Positions 1 through 9,434 of a stretch of DNA of 64,000 nucleotides are shown piece by piece (the first letter of the stretch is position 1; every line of letters starts with the position of its first letter). Made by a program: the position numbers and the translations under genes. The notes under the pieces are model-generated. The model did no database searches, was not told the DNA's origin, and was given only the letters and a program-made list of their open reading frames with translations. The DNA lies in assembly GCF_034359465.1 (NCBI RefSeq), contig NZ_CP110820.1, forward strand, positions 612,501 to 676,500, in the 5' to 3' direction. The DNA is from Candidatus Bandiella woodruffii. GTDB lineage: Bacteria; Pseudomonadota; Alphaproteobacteria; Rickettsiales; Midichloriaceae.

Positions 1-240
1 AATCTCGGTTGATTTCTTTTCCTCCAGGTACTAAGATATTTCAGTTCCCTGGGTTCGCTTTTTAGGACTATGTGTTCATCCTAAAATATCAAGTAAACTT
101 GATGAGTTTCCTCATTCGGAAATCCACGAATTAACGGTTATTGGCACCTACTCGTGGCTTATCGCAGCCTATTACGTCCTTCATCGCCTTCTGTTGCCTA
201 GGCATCCACCAAATACTCTTTTTATAATTTTGCTATTACA
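1..240 (-). rRNA. rrl: 23S ribosomal RNA, 5' end (partial)
   Basis: The complement of this segment reads as the 5' domain of bacterial 23S rRNA. It contains the conserved blocks TTTGGTGGATGCCTAGGC, GGCGATGAAGGACG, TGCGATAAGCC and ATTTCCGAATG in the right order and spacing. The gene runs off the left edge of the window. The mature 5' end is placed at about 225-245 by analogy, because a small hairpin (GCTATT/AATAGC, 232-246) lies there; the exact processing site is not visible. No 16S gene or tRNA spacer precedes it. Confidence 0.93.
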
Positions 241-332
241 AATAGCGCATATAGAGCAATTTTTGTCTCAGCTTGTTGTTTTTTTATTTTAAACAATATC
301 TTATTTACGTTTCAAAGAAATCAGTAAGCCAA

Positions 333-361
333 GTTATACGTAAAATTTACCACCCCGTCAA
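333..361 (-). promoter_or_regulatory. Predicted promoter of the 23S rRNA gene
   Basis: On the minus strand a -35 box TTGACG (356-361) and a -10 box TATAAC (333-338) are separated by exactly 17 bases. Transcription would start near 325, giving an 80-90 base leader before the 23S sequence. This is a near-consensus sigma-70 promoter and fits a 23S gene transcribed separately from 16S. Confidence 0.65.
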
Positions 362-617
362 CAACTATTTTATCATTTTGCAAAAAAATATCTCCCCACT
401 CATTTGCCCGCATTAGAAGCGTGTTTCATTGCGTATAAAATCTAGATTGCACACCAATCAAATGAAATAGGGGGTTGAATTTATACTAAACTTATGTACT
501 ACTCATTTGCGGAAGCAAATGTATAATATTTATTGAGAAATTGGGTTGTGTTACTGTTTGGGGTGGCGTAATATTCAGCGTTGGAAGGCTTCTATTTAAC
601 ATGATATAGGAAGAAAT
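362..617. other. Intergenic spacer between 23S promoter and MFS gene
   Basis: Divergent spacer. I see no tRNA, no 16S 3' end and no convincing ORF. A TATAAT hexamer on the plus strand (522-527) could belong to a promoter for the downstream transporter, but no good -35 box is at the right distance. Confidence 0.5.
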
Positions 618-1469
618 ATGACTCATAATCTAAATGCTCTTAACAGAAATCAGAGAGAAGCCGTAGCTCTCCTCTCGATCGGCACCTTTCTTGAATATTT
701 TGACTTGATGTTGTATATTCACATGGCTGTTCTTCTGAATGGACTGTTTTTCTCGCAGGACAACCCTTTAACAAATCAATTACTAACTACCTTCACCTTC
801 TGCTCAACCTATATTATGAGGCCAGTTGGAGGTTTTGTCATTGGACAAATTGGTGATCGTTTTGGAAGAAAAGTTACGATCGTTTTAACAACTGGTGTGA
901 TGGCTGGTACTTGCATTACTATGGCGACCCTAGGTACTTATGCAGAAATAGGTATCATGGCAACTATTGTGGTCATGATATGCAGGATGTTGCAGGGATT
1001 TTCTTCTATGGGTGAAATTGTGGGAGCACAGCTCTATTTAACAGAAAGCCTGAAGCGACCTCACAATTATACAGCTTGCGGCATGGTTGAGATTGGTTGG
1101 CAAACTGGCTCACTATTAGCATTGTTTATTGCTTTAGTAGCAACTTCTGGATATATAGATTGGCGTATCGCATTTTGGATAGGTGGACTGATAGCCATAA
1201 TCGGGATTACTGCAAGAACAAAGCTAAGGGAAACTCCAGAATTTGTGGATTACAAACGTAGAATGAAGATTAAGCTGGAGATCAACAGACAAAATCCAAC
1301 TATTATAAAAAATGACCAACTTTACAAGGAGAGAATTGATAAAAAAGCTGTTTTAGCATTTTTTTTAGTTCACTCTCTTCAGTCATCCTCCTTCTTTATT
1401 ATATTTGTATTTATGGGGAGTTTTATGAAAGGGGAGTGTTGCCATAAGATAGATAAGATGCTAAAATGA
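618..1469 (+). pseudogene. ProP-like MFS transporter, truncated by an IS
   Basis: The product begins like a metabolite:proton symporter of the ProP/sugar-porter branch of the major facilitator superfamily. The first six membrane segments are recognisable, with the loop 2-3 signature GDRFGRK and a later RMLQGFSSMGE stretch. Normal members have about 420-440 residues and 12 membrane helices; this reading frame stops at 283. The genuine sequence ends at about 1431, where ISa copy A begins. The last codons (GECCHKIDKMLK) are read from the IS. I did not find the missing C-terminal half in the window. The remaining half is very unlikely to transport. Such transporters are often multicopy in Rickettsia-like genomes, so the loss may be tolerated. 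Confidence 0.85.
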
Positions 1470-2217
1470 ATATAGCGAGCAACAAAGAAAATAGAAATAT
1501 GAATACAGAGTGTAAAAAATGCAGTAGCAGTAAATACGTTAAGAATGGTAATATTAGGGGTATGCAAAGGTATAAATGCAAAGAGTGTGGATGTAATTTT
1601 ACAAACACTAAATTAAGAGGCTGTTCGCCAGAGATGAAGGCTCTGGCAGTGTTATTGTACAGCATGGGAAAAAGTAGCTTTAGATGGCTAGGGAAATTAT
1701 TTAAAGTAGCTCATACTAGCGTATATAAGTGGATAATACTGTATGCTAAAAAGATACCAAGACCAACAGTGCCGGAAGAATTGAGAGAAGTTGAAATAGA
1801 TGAGATGTGGCATTTTGTAGATTCAAAAAAACAAATTATGGATATGGAAAGCCTATAGTAGGGAGCTCAAGAGAGTTGTTGCCTGGGTGGTTGGTAAGCG
1901 TAACGTTACAACCTTTAGAAAATTGTGGAAAATCATAAGTAGAGATAATTGCAGTTATTACACAGACGATTGGTCTGTTTATTCAGAGGTTATACCTCGC
2001 CATCAACATGTTGTTGGCAAACAACATACACTCTCAATTGAGTCCAATAACTCAAACACAAGGCACAGAATTGCAAGAATGACCAGAAAAACAAAGGTAG
2101 TTTCAAAATCTGAAGAAGTTGTCGATCTTACGATTAAGCTCTGGGTACATTTTGAGGATAACAATAATTTCCTAAGTGAGCAGGGCAATTTTATATCTAT
2201 CTTTGGCTAACACTCTG
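1432..2217 (+). mobile_element. ISa copy A (IS1-like insertion sequence)
   Basis: 786 bp element bounded by imperfect inverted repeats: left GGGAGTGTTGCCATAAGAT, right (complement) CAGAGTGTTAGCCAAAGAT. The copy is complete, but its flanks (TATGAAAG and CTGATTTA) are not a target duplication. It therefore probably sits at a rearrangement junction. It truncates the MFS gene on its left. Confidence 0.92.
1466..2210 (+). CDS. IS1-like transposase, two frames (ISa copy A)
   Basis: Frame 1 (1466-1858) encodes an N-terminal zinc ribbon (two CxxC pairs: CKKC, CKEC), a helix-turn-helix region and the first catalytic Asp (EVEIDEMW). Frame 2 (to 2210) encodes the second Asp (YTDDW) and the Glu (SIESNNS), as in InsA/InsB of IS1. 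The frames meet at a run of seven A after GATTC, near 1832. With seven A neither frame 0 nor a simple -1 slip gives the fused product; +1 or -2 slippage, or transcriptional slippage, would be needed. This copy is therefore probably inactive or poorly active. Compare copies D and E (8 A) and copy C (9 A). Confidence 0.85.
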
Positions 2218-2265
2218 CTGATTTAAACCGTAAAATGATTAAGTTTACCAAAAATTACCTATTAC

Positions 2266-2334
2266 GGGAGCGTTGAAAGATAAAATAAGGATAAATGTGA
2301 TGGTTTGATTTAAGGAAGTTTGGACCATGGTCTA
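2266..2334 (-). mobile_element. Remnant of ISc right end
   Basis: This stretch is identical to the right terminal segment of ISc copy G (11820 onward), starting GGGAGCGTTGAAAGATAAAA and running to GGACCATGGTCTA. The rest of that element is missing. ISd is inserted directly at its inner edge. Confidence 0.85.
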
Positions 2335-2335
2335 G

Positions 2336-3167
2336 ATAGTGTCGTCATGAGATTTGTGGTATAATATGAAAGAAAAGATAAATCAGGAGTAAAAATGGAT
2401 TTAGGGCTACATAGGCATGATATAACAGATAATATGTGGGATTTGATAAAGGATCATTTGCCAGGAAGGGAAGGTACGTGGGGAGGTTTGGCACATAATA
2501 ACAGAAGATTCATTAACGCAGTATTTTGGATATTAAGAACAGGTTCTCCCTGGAGAGATTTGCCTTCAGAATATGGAGGATGGAAAAATACACATAAAAG
2601 ATTTTGCAGATGGAGAGACAAAAGGATATGGGAGGCTTTATTGGAGATATTTGTGAAAGAACCTGATATGGAATGGTTAATGATAGACGCAAGTCATAGT
2701 AAAGTGCATCCACATGCTTCAGGTGCAAAAGGCGGCAATCAAGATATGAGTCGTACAAAAGGGGGCTCAATACAAAGATTCACCTTGCCTTGGATTCACA
2801 TGGTATGCCACTCAAAGTTATTATCACAAAAGGCTCAGAAGCTGATTGCAAGCAGGCTGTTAATCTTATTGAAGAGATGAAAGCTGAGTACTTACTAGCC
2901 GACAGAGGGTACGATGTTAATTACATAATTGACCATGCCCAAGAATTGGGCATGAGAGTTGTTATTCCTCCTAAAAAGAACAGAATCACCCAGAGAAAAT
3001 ACAATAAAGATTTATATAAAATAAGGCATATTGTAGAAAACACCTTTCTTCATCTTAAAAGATGGAGGGGAATTGCAACCAGATATGCTAAAAATTCAGC
3101 TTCTTTCCTTGCCGCAATTCAGATTAGATGCTTATCTCTTTGGCTTAAAATCTCATGACGACATTAT
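2336..3167 (+). mobile_element. ISd, IS5-family (IS427-type) insertion sequence
   Basis: 832 bp element with terminal inverted repeats ATAGTGTCGTCATGAGATTT (left) and ATAATGTCGTCATGAGATTT (right, complement). It is flanked by the 4-bp direct repeat CTAG (2332-2335 and 3168-3171), the typical target of this group. It has landed beside an older ISc remnant, so the two insertions are layered. Confidence 0.9.
2395..3158 (+). CDS. IS5-family (IS427 group) transposase, frameshifted pair
   Basis: Frame 1 (2395-2880) starts MDLGLHRHDITDNMW after a CAGGAG ribosome site and carries the DUF4096-like N-terminus (NAVFWILRTGSPWRDLP) and the first catalytic Asp (MIDASHSKVHP). Frame 2 (2790-3158) carries LALDSHGMPL, the second Asp (LADRGYD) and the Glu (VENTFLHLKRWR). 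The frames meet at AAAAGGGGGC (2757-2766), where a -1 slip restores the usual RTKGGLNTKIHLALDSHG junction. This is the standard programmed frameshift position for the group, so the element may be functional. Confidence 0.85.
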
Positions 3168-3299
3168 CTAGTCTTGTGGCTTGCTGTGATGAATCCAGGA
3201 ACACCACTCCCTAAAGAAGTATACCAATCATTAGAGGTTGAACCACACCCCCAATTTAGAGGTCCTCCAGGACACGTATATTCTAAAGAAAACTTTTAG
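3168..3299 (+). pseudogene. C-terminal remnant of an unidentified gene
   Basis: An open frame begins at the ISd target repeat and reads about 43 codons (LVLWLAVMNPGTPLPKEV onward, ending GPPGHVYSKENF) to a TAG stop at 3297-3299. The composition is protein-like (Pro, Glu and aromatic residues, no strong AT bias), which suggests the tail of a gene whose body was lost when the ISs came in. I do not recognise the family. It could also be chance. Confidence 0.35.
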
Positions 3300-3524
3300 T
3301 TGTATTGTTTATTGTTATCTCCATAAAATACCTATATATAATACAGTTAGTTTCATTAATAAGATGGCATCAATAGCCACTTGGTACGATATTATAGCAC
3401 TAAAGCTCCAAAATGCAACTCAAAATTGTGCAAAAGATTGTTTTTGTGAAATAAAATTAATATCGAATGCCTTGGAATATATTTTGGTTCTTATATTAAA
3501 CTTCGCCAAGCAATACAGTATAAG
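3300..3524. other. Non-coding or degenerate stretch
   Basis: Very AT-rich. An open frame on the plus strand (3238-3561) has no recognisable domain, no clear ribosome site and overlaps the better-supported remnant on its left, so I read no gene here. Confidence 0.4.
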
Positions 3525-3760
3525 GAGGTTTTTCGAACCATACACATGTTTCAGATTTTGATACAATGTGCTTATCTGTCAATTTATAGTAGCAATCTTT
3601 CATAACCATCGCTACATAAAATCTTGAGATTGTAGCCTTTGCATTGCAATCTTTGAGCCATTCTAACAGAAACAAATTTGTCACGGCTTTTACTTACTGC
3701 TATATCAATAATTTGATACCAGTTTTGGTCCACAGCAAGCTATACACATTTTGTTTTTTT
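3525..3760 (-). pseudogene. Degenerate IS1-like transposase fragment
   Basis: Read on the minus strand in two frames, this region gives VDQNWYQIIDIAVSKSRDKF, then LCSDGYE, then DKHIVSKSETCV. These match in order the second half of an IS1-type transposase such as ISb (VDRDRFK, MCTDGYE, QTKSETCLVE). The frame is broken by an indel near 3600 and the catalytic Glu region is lost after SKSETCV. No terminal repeats are visible. It is a fossil of a third IS1-like element, distinct from ISa and ISb at the nucleotide level. Confidence 0.6.
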
Positions 3761-3806
3761 GATAATAAGTGAATAACTCACATCATTATTGAAGCATATA
3801 AACTGG

Positions 3807-5597
3807 CTAATACACTCTTTTCTGAGGAGGGAAAAACTCCACTTCATTTGTCAGAGTTGACCTGGATACCTCCCTATAATCAATACTGACACTGCCAGAC
3901 TCTTGATCGACTTTAACCAAGCTATGTTTCATCCAATGCTCATCATCTCTCATTGGATAATCCTCCCTCGCATGTGCACCTCTAGACTCTTTTCTGTTAT
4001 GCGCTGCTTGTATTGTTGCTACTGCTTGGCCCCTTAAATTATCCAATTCCAATGCTTCGACTAAATCACTATTCCAAATCATGCTTCTATCAGAAATCCC
4101 GATTTGCTTATATAACTTGTAGTTTTCCGTCATTTGCTCCACCCCTTCTTTGAGCGATTTCTCTGTACGGAAAACGCTGGCGTGTTTCTGCATAATCTTT
4201 TGCATATCCAATCTTATTTTAGCTGTTGAAAGTTCACCAGATGAATGACGAATACCATCAAATCGATCCAAAGCTCTCTCTATTTGAGCATCCTTCACAA
4301 CCTGTTTTTTAGCACCTGGCTTAATTATTTCAGCAGCCCTAATTGCAGCAGCCCTTCCAAACACTACTAAATCCAAGAGTGAGTTTGAACCCAACCTGTT
4401 TGCACCATGTACAGATACACATGCAGCTTCGCCAATTGCCATTAATCCCTTCACCACTTCAACATCACTGCCGTCCTTTCTCACCACTTCTCCATGGTAG
4501 TTGGTTGGTATCCCACCCATATTATAATGAACCGTTGGAAGCACTGGTATTGGTTGTTTTGTTACATCTACACCTGCAAATATTTTCGCTGTTTCAGAGA
4601 TTCCCGGCAGTCTTTGATGTATTACATCTGGGTCTAAATGAGATAGAACCAAATTAATATACTCACCGTCATTACCACACCCCCTGCCTTCTCTTATCTC
4701 CATTGTCATTGCTCTACTAACAACATCTCTGGATGCTAAATCCTTTACAGATGGTGCATAGCGCTCCATAAATCTTTCACCATCTTTGTTGACCAAATAT
4801 CCACCTTCACCTCTTACGCCCTCGGTAATCAGGCACCCAGCACCATACACACCAGTTGGATGAAATTGAACAAATTCCATATCTTCAAGCGCCAAACCAG
4901 AACGCAGAACCATACCACCACCGTCTCCTGTGCAAGTATGTGCCGATGTGGCAGAAAAATATGTTCTCCCATAGCCACCAGTTGCAAGAACAACCAAATT
5001 GGCACTAAACTTATGTAATGTACCATCTTCCAAAGAGTATGCAAGCACACCTATAAAATCGCCATCATCGTTTTGAATTAAGTCTGTTGTAAAATACTCA
5101 ATAAAAAACTCCGCTTCAGCTTTTAAACACTGTTGGTATAAAGTATGCAAAATTGCATGCCCAGTTCTATCCGCTGCAGCACATGTCCTCTGTGCAGGTG
5201 CACCTTTGCCGTACTCAGTTGTCATACCACCAAATGGTCTTTGATATATCTGCCCCGTCTGTGTTCTTGAAAACGGCACACCGTAATGCTCTAATTCAAT
5301 TATGGCTTTTGCAGCATTTTTGCACATATATTCAATGGCATCCTGATCACCCAGCCAATCAGAACCCTTCACAGTATCATACATATGCCAACGCCAATCA
5401 TCCTTGCCCATATTCCCCAAAGATGCGCTAATGCCTCCTTGAGCAGCCACAGTATGACTTCTAGTTGGAAACACTTTTGTGATGCACGCTGTTTTTAGAT
5501 TTTGTTCTGCCATGCCAAGAGTTGCCCTAAGACCAGCTCCGCCAGCCCCAACAACTATCACATCATATTCGTGCTCAATTATATTATAGGATTTCAT
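3807..5597 (-). CDS. sdhA: Succinate dehydrogenase flavoprotein subunit
   Basis: Catalytic subunit of respiratory complex II: oxidises succinate to fumarate with covalent FAD and feeds electrons to the iron-sulfur subunit. 596 residues, full length. The N-terminal Rossmann motif [11 protein letters not shown], the FAD-linking His in SHTVAAQGG, the active-site HPTGVYG and REGRGCG stretches and the C-terminal REDYPMRDD are all present. It lies one base downstream of sdhD in an sdhC-sdhD-sdhA operon. No sdhB follows: the next gene region is IS debris. A separately located sdhB is also the arrangement in Rickettsia. Confidence 0.97.
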   Translation of the reverse strand: MKSYNIIEHEYDVIVVGAGGAGLRATLGMAEQNLKTACITKVFPTRSHTVAAQGGISASLGNMGKDDWRWHMYDTVKGSDWLGDQDAIEYMCKNAAKAIIELEHYGVPFSRTQTGQIYQRPFGGMTTEYGKGAPAQRTCAAADRTGHAILHTLYQQCLKAEAEFFIEYFTTDLIQNDDGDFIGVLAYSLEDGTLHKFSANLVVLATGGYGRTYFSATSAHTCTGDGGGMVLRSGLALEDMEFVQFHPTGVYGAGCLITEGVRGEGGYLVNKDGERFMERYAPSVKDLASRDVVSRAMTMEIREGRGCGNDGEYINLVLSHLDPDVIHQRLPGISETAKIFAGVDVTKQPIPVLPTVHYNMGGIPTNYHGEVVRKDGSDVEVVKGLMAIGEAACVSVHGANRLGSNSLLDLVVFGRAAAIRAAEIIKPGAKKQVVKDAQIERALDRFDGIRHSSGELSTAKIRLDMQKIMQKHASVFRTEKSLKEGVEQMTENYKLYKQIGISDRSMIWNSDLVEALELDNLRGQAVATIQAAHNRKESRGAHAREDYPMRDDEHWMKHSLVKVDQESGSVSIDYREVSRSTLTNEVEFFPPQKRVY

Positions 5598-5598
5598 T

Positions 5599-5988
5599 TT
5601 ATTTTAAACCGGAAAAATATCTGAATAATAAGTGGTAGAAAGTCAAATTAGCAACCGTAACAGCACATGTAAATACACATACCACAAATAGTAACTTACG
5701 TATTATTTTATATAAGACACCGCAACTTATGTAGTCTTTCATAATATCGTCCATACCCAAAAATCCATGATACAAAGATGCCAGCACAAATACTATAATT
5801 AACGTAAAGTTCACTGGGTGTGCCAAAAACAAAACCATGTCATCAGAACCGGAATGATGAACAAACTGGACAATACTAAACAACAACCAACAAAAAATGG
5901 GTATTAATACTAATGCAGTGCACCTTTGCCATATAAAATGCATCGTGGGAGATTTAGTATTTGTACCCTTATAGTTTTTAGAACCCAT
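5599..5988 (-). CDS. sdhD: Succinate dehydrogenase membrane anchor subunit
   Basis: Small hydrophobic subunit of complex II that helps bind heme b and ubiquinone in the inner membrane. About 129 residues from ATG at 5988 ([13 protein letters not shown]), with three membrane helices (roughly residues 20-40, 55-78 and 95-118) and the conserved [14 protein letters not shown] segment holding quinone/heme-side residues. An earlier ATG at 6024 would overlap sdhC by 47 bases; 5988 leaves an 11-base overlap and matches the usual SdhD N-terminus. Confidence 0.9.
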   Translation of the reverse strand: MGSKNYKGTNTKSPTMHFIWQRCTALVLIPIFCWLLFSIVQFVHHSGSDDMVLFLAHPVNFTLIIVFVLASLYHGFLGMDDIMKDYISCGVLYKIIRKLLFVVCVFTCAVTVANLTFYHLLFRYFSGLK

Positions 5989-6388
5989 AACAATCTCCAA
6001 AAACAATTGCATGCCAAAAAACATAGGTAATAATCACAGAGCAAGCAATAGTAAGCCATCCGGTAAAATTAACAACCCTCAGTTCCATTCCTTTCCCCGC
6101 ATCCCAAAACAAATACCTAATCCCTGCACATAAGTGGTAAAAAAGGCAGTAACTCCACATTATCATTACTGCAAAAAAGAATTTGTTTTCGGTGATGTAA
6201 ACGAGTATGCCTTTTATCTGTTGAATATTTGCCGCTTTGAAGGAGCAAATATTTAAAGTCCATAATATTGCAATTAACCCCAGGAACAGACCAAAACCTG
6301 TCATCCTATGCATAATTGAAAGTACAGAGGTTATTTGTGGTCTATAGATCGTTAGGTGGGGGGACAAAGGTCTTTCCTTGTTCATCAT
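5978..6388 (-). CDS. sdhC: Succinate dehydrogenase cytochrome b556 subunit
   Basis: Heme-binding anchor of complex II. 136 residues with the family signature RPLSPHLTIYRPQ near the N-terminus, SIMHRMTG (quinone-site Ser and Arg) and the heme-ligand His in CLFYHLCAGIRYLFWD; three predicted membrane helices. First gene of sdhCDA. Two ATG codons occur in a row at the start (6388 and 6385), so the exact first residue is uncertain by one. Confidence 0.94.
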   Translation of the reverse strand: MMNKERPLSPHLTIYRPQITSVLSIMHRMTGFGLFLGLIAILWTLNICSFKAANIQQIKGILVYITENKFFFAVMIMWSYCLFYHLCAGIRYLFWDAGKGMELRVVNFTGWLTIACSVIITYVFWHAIVFGDCYGF

Positions 6389-6420
6389 CTATAAAATCAT
6401 AATTTAGCATATAGAAAGCC

Positions 6421-6448
6421 ATGATAACGGTTTTTTACGCTTATTCAA
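6421..6448 (-). promoter_or_regulatory. Possible promoter of sdhCDA
   Basis: Minus-strand TTGAAT (6443-6448) and TATCAT (6421-6426) are separated by 16 bases and lie about 33 bases before the sdhC start. The match is moderate and rests on position and hexamers only. Confidence 0.4.
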
Positions 6449-6463
6449 GCATATTTTTACGCC

Positions 6464-7453
6464 TCAGTGGTTTAGATATGAGGAAGAACCGTTTTTAAGT
6501 TTATTTTGCCATGTGGGAGTAGCCTTGCCCTCATTTGGATTACTCCATTTGCTATCATCATCCAACACATTTTTTCTCTCCCCTTTTAATTGACTTTTAT
6601 CCAATTGAAACAACTCCTCCTGTTGTTTCTTGCTCAACTGGCTTTTTCCCTGGCTTGAAAACAAATAATCCGTCATTTTACCATCTTTGAACTCTATTAC
6701 ATCATATGCTTCAATTTTATTACCATCCTTCCCCACTCTTGGGATACTAATACAACATGTCGCTCTTTTATCCACTATATCCTGCATGTTAAACTCCAAG
6801 CCATCACCATCCATCTTAAATTTCAGCTCCACATCGTTTAGCTTATATGAATTATAATTCTCACTGGGTTTTATTTCATTTTTAGAAACCTCATTATGTA
6901 CTTTTTTGATCAACTCCTCTCTTTCATTGATTATATCTTGAGGCATAGTGACGTCTTTAACGTGCTTGGATAATAAGTATCTTTTGCCTGTATAATCAAC
7001 CATCTTCGACTGCTTTTTTCCCTCTGACATTTCCCCACCAATATTTAAAACCGCCCTCACATGCTCATCCAGAATTCTCCTAAACAAAGTTTTATCTGCA
7101 ACAACAAATTTTTTGCTTCCTTGTTTCTCTTCGTTTATGTCTGATGGTATTTTGTTATTAACGTTGGGGCTATACGAATAGCTTAAGATATCATTTGCAA
7201 TTTCGAAGGATTTAGCGCCAACACCAACTTCTTTGTGCTCTGGTCTATCTGGTTTGTATTCATGGCTATACACATTTTCTATAACTTCTGAATTTGAATT
7301 AATAGTATTAGTGTCTATATCATTAACAACTTCTCTACTCTGTATATCCACGGACTTCATTTCCTTAACATCATCCGGCCCAACTTGCATGTCTTTAAAA
7401 TTTTGTAGGTCAGTTTGAATATCTATCCCAACTCCCTCCGGGAGTGTTGCCAT
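6464..7453 (-). CDS. Hypothetical hydrophilic protein, N-terminus replaced by IS sequence
   Basis: 329 residues, highly charged, no signal peptide and no membrane helix, rich in Asn, Lys, Asp and Glu. I do not recognise a family. A short segment with two adjacent Cys (TCCISIPRVGKDGNKIEAYD) could be part of a folded domain. The apparent ATG at 7453 and the first four codons (MATL) come from the left end of ISa copy B, so the native start and an unknown N-terminal length are lost. Low-complexity hydrophilic proteins of this style are common among secreted effectors of intracellular bacteria, but that is only inference. Confidence 0.55.
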   Translation of the reverse strand: MATLPEGVGIDIQTDLQNFKDMQVGPDDVKEMKSVDIQSREVVNDIDTNTINSNSEVIENVYSHEYKPDRPEHKEVGVGAKSFEIANDILSYSYSPNVNNKIPSDINEEKQGSKKFVVADKTLFRRILDEHVRAVLNIGGEMSEGKKQSKMVDYTGKRYLLSKHVKDVTMPQDIINEREELIKKVHNEVSKNEIKPSENYNSYKLNDVELKFKMDGDGLEFNMQDIVDKRATCCISIPRVGKDGNKIEAYDVIEFKDGKMTDYLFSSQGKSQLSKKQQEELFQLDKSQLKGERKNVLDDDSKWSNPNEGKATPTWQNKLKNGSSSYLNH

Positions 7454-8225
7454 AAGATAGATAAGATGCTAAAATGAATATAGCGAGCAACAAAGAAAAT
7501 AGAGATATGAATACAGAGTGTAAAAAATGCAGTAGCAGTAAATACGTTAAGAATGGTAATATTAGGGGTATGCAAAGGTATAAATGCAAAGAGTGTGGAT
7601 GTAATTTTACAAGCACTAAATTAAGAGGCTGTTCGCCAGAGATGAAGGCTCTGGCAGTGTTATTGTACAGCATGAGAAAAAGTAGCTTTAGATGGCTAGG
7701 GAAATTATTTAAAGTAGCTCATACTAGCGTATATAAGTGGATAATACTGTATGCTAAAAAGATACCAAGACCAATAGTGCCGGAAGAATTGAGAGAAGTT
7801 GAAATAGATGAGATGTGGCATTTTGTAGATTCAAAAAAACAAATTATGGATATGGAAAGCCTATAGTAGGGAGCTCAAGAGAGTTGTTGCCTGGGTGGTT
7901 GGTAAGCGTAACGTTACAACCTTTAGAAAATTGTGGAAAATCATAAGTAGAGATAATTGCAGTTATTACACAGACGATTGGTCTGTTTATTCAGAGGTTA
8001 TACCTCGCCATCAACATGTTGTTGGCAAACAACATACACTCTCAATTGAGTCCAATAACTCAAACACAAGGCACAGAATTGCAAGAATGACCAGAAAAAC
8101 AAAGGTAGTTTCAAAATCTGAAGAAGTTGTCGATCTTACGATTAAGCTCTGGGTACATTTTGAGGATAACAATAATTTCCTAAGTGAGCAGGGCAATTTT
8201 ATATCTATCTTTGGCTAACACTCTG
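7440..8225 (+). mobile_element. ISa copy B (IS1-like insertion sequence)
   Basis: 786 bp, nearly identical to copy A, ends GGGAGTGTTGCC and AACACTCTG. The flanks CTCCCTCC and CTTTGTTT are not direct repeats. It separates secB from the hypothetical gene and contributes a start codon to the latter and a stop codon to the former. Confidence 0.92.
7474..8218 (+). CDS. IS1-like transposase, two frames (ISa copy B)
   Basis: Same architecture as copy A: zinc ribbon and helix-turn-helix in 7474-7866, DDE catalytic Asp and Glu in the second frame to 8218. A run of seven A (7843-7849) joins the frames, so a single -1 slip does not fuse them. A few substitutions distinguish it from copy A (for example R for G in YSMRKSS). 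Confidence 0.83.
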
Positions 8226-8658
8226 CTTTGTTTTTATTGTCTACATAAAGCCCATAAAAGTCTATGGGTGAAATATATAGCGGCAGATATCCACCATCTC
8301 TTGTAACATCAGATATAATCCTTCTCACATAAGGGAAGATAATGTTTGGGCACTCCACAAAAATGACCTTATCTCTATCCTCTTGCTCAGGTTCAAGAGA
8401 AACTACACCGGCATACTTTAAATCTATAAGAAACTGTATTTCACCCTGTATTTCTGACCTCACTTGCACTCCCAAAACCACTTCGTATGTATCATCTTGT
8501 ATATTACGGGCCCCAATATCAATTGAAACATCTATTTCCGGCTTCTCTTCATACATAAAACTGTAAGGAGCTTTTGGGTTTTCAAAGGACAGGTCCTTTA
8601 TATATTGGGCATTGATTACTAAATTACCGCTTATTTTAGCTTCAGGTTTTTTCGACAT
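8215..8658 (-). CDS. secB: Protein-export chaperone SecB
   Basis: Cytosolic homotetrameric chaperone that keeps outer-membrane and periplasmic precursors unfolded and hands them to SecA. 147 residues, close to the usual 145-160. It shows the SecB core: INAQYIKDLSFENPKAP, then EVVLGV, then the acidic SecA-binding loop and CPNIIFPYVRRIISDVTRDGGYLP, ending in ISPIDFYGLY. The last codons (AEC and the TAG stop) are supplied by ISa copy B, so only the variable C-terminal tail is changed and function is probably retained. Divergent from the tim44-like gene. Confidence 0.93.
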   Translation of the reverse strand: MSKKPEAKISGNLVINAQYIKDLSFENPKAPYSFMYEEKPEIDVSIDIGARNIQDDTYEVVLGVQVRSEIQGEIQFLIDLKYAGVVSLEPEQEDRDKVIFVECPNIIFPYVRRIISDVTRDGGYLPLYISPIDFYGLYVDNKNKAEC

Positions 8659-8777
8659 GCAAAAATGTTTAATTAAATTTTAAAATTTCATGTTACAATG
8701 TATAACAAATTAACTTGCAGAATACAAAGGTAATATGTATTACAATAGTGAAAATAAAGAAGCAATATAACACAAGA

Positions 8778-9434
8778 ATGATGGAATTAATTTTTTTTGC
8801 AGCAATTGCTGCATTTGTAGTTTATAGGCTCTTTGCCACGTTGGGCAGGGAGGAAGGATTTGACATAAAAAAGATACTTGAATCTGGCTTTGCTGCAGGA
8901 AAGGACCAAAAAACTCAAGAAAATAAAAATAGTAACGCTCAGGATGCAAATTTTGAGGTTATTTCAAAGATAGAAGCAGCTTTGTCAGACAATGTCAGGC
9001 AAGAACTTGATAAAATCAAACAAAAGGAAACATTTGATGTTAAAACTTTCATAGACACTGTAAAAACGGTGTTTGAGATAGTATTAAACGCTTTTTATAA
9101 AAACGGTGTAGAGGCGCTAAAAGAATTGTTATCATCACAACTGTATTCGGAGTTCATTCATGAAATAGGTAAAAGACGTGATTCTGGTTTATTACACGAA
9201 GTAACACTAGTTGGGATCAAAGATGTGCAAATTTTAGATGTATCTGTTAAAGACAACATCGCTTCAATTAAAGTAAAGATAGAAAGTGACCAAATAAAAG
9301 TCATTAAAGACAAAGATCAAAAAATCATCACAGGAAGTGTTCATCAAATTCTTAGGTTATCTGACATTTGGACGTTCCAAAAGGATTTAACACAAAAAAA
9401 TTACTGGGAATTGACAGAGACCAATTCAAAATGA
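8778..9434 (+). CDS. Tim44-like domain protein
   Basis: 218 residues. An N-terminal membrane anchor (MMELIFFAAIAAFVVYRLFATLG) is followed by a charged linker and a Tim44/Tim44-like (Mba1) domain in the C-terminal half (FIDTVKTVFEIVLNAFYKNG through the end). In mitochondria Tim44 tethers the Hsp70 import motor; the role of the alphaproteobacterial relative is unsettled, probably at the inner membrane. Start chosen at 8778 because the longer frame adds a non-conserved tail and the anchor normally starts the protein. Its stop overlaps the mltA start (ATGA), so the two are translationally coupled. Confidence 0.85.
   Translation: MMELIFFAAIAAFVVYRLFATLGREEGFDIKKILESGFAAGKDQKTQENKNSNAQDANFEVISKIEAALSDNVRQELDKIKQKETFDVKTFIDTVKTVFEIVLNAFYKNGVEALKELLSSQLYSEFIHEIGKRRDSGLLHEVTLVGIKDVQILDVSVKDNIASIKVKIESDQIKVIKDKDQKIITGSVHQILRLSDIWTFQKDLTQKNYWELTETNSK

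Noticed and set aside
1379-1665. Minus-strand frames at the ISa left end, recurring at every ISa copy
   Set aside because: They are the antisense of the zinc-ribbon region, repeat with each copy and have no domain of their own; transposase reading is far better supported.
3238-3561. 107-codon plus-strand frame
   Set aside because: No domain, no ribosome site, overlaps a protein remnant on one side and the IS1-like fossil on the other.
4343-5431. Open frames on the plus strand inside sdhA (4343-4657, 5153-5431)
   Set aside because: They lie opposite a full-length, well-conserved sdhA and have low-complexity His/Pro/Leu-rich products.
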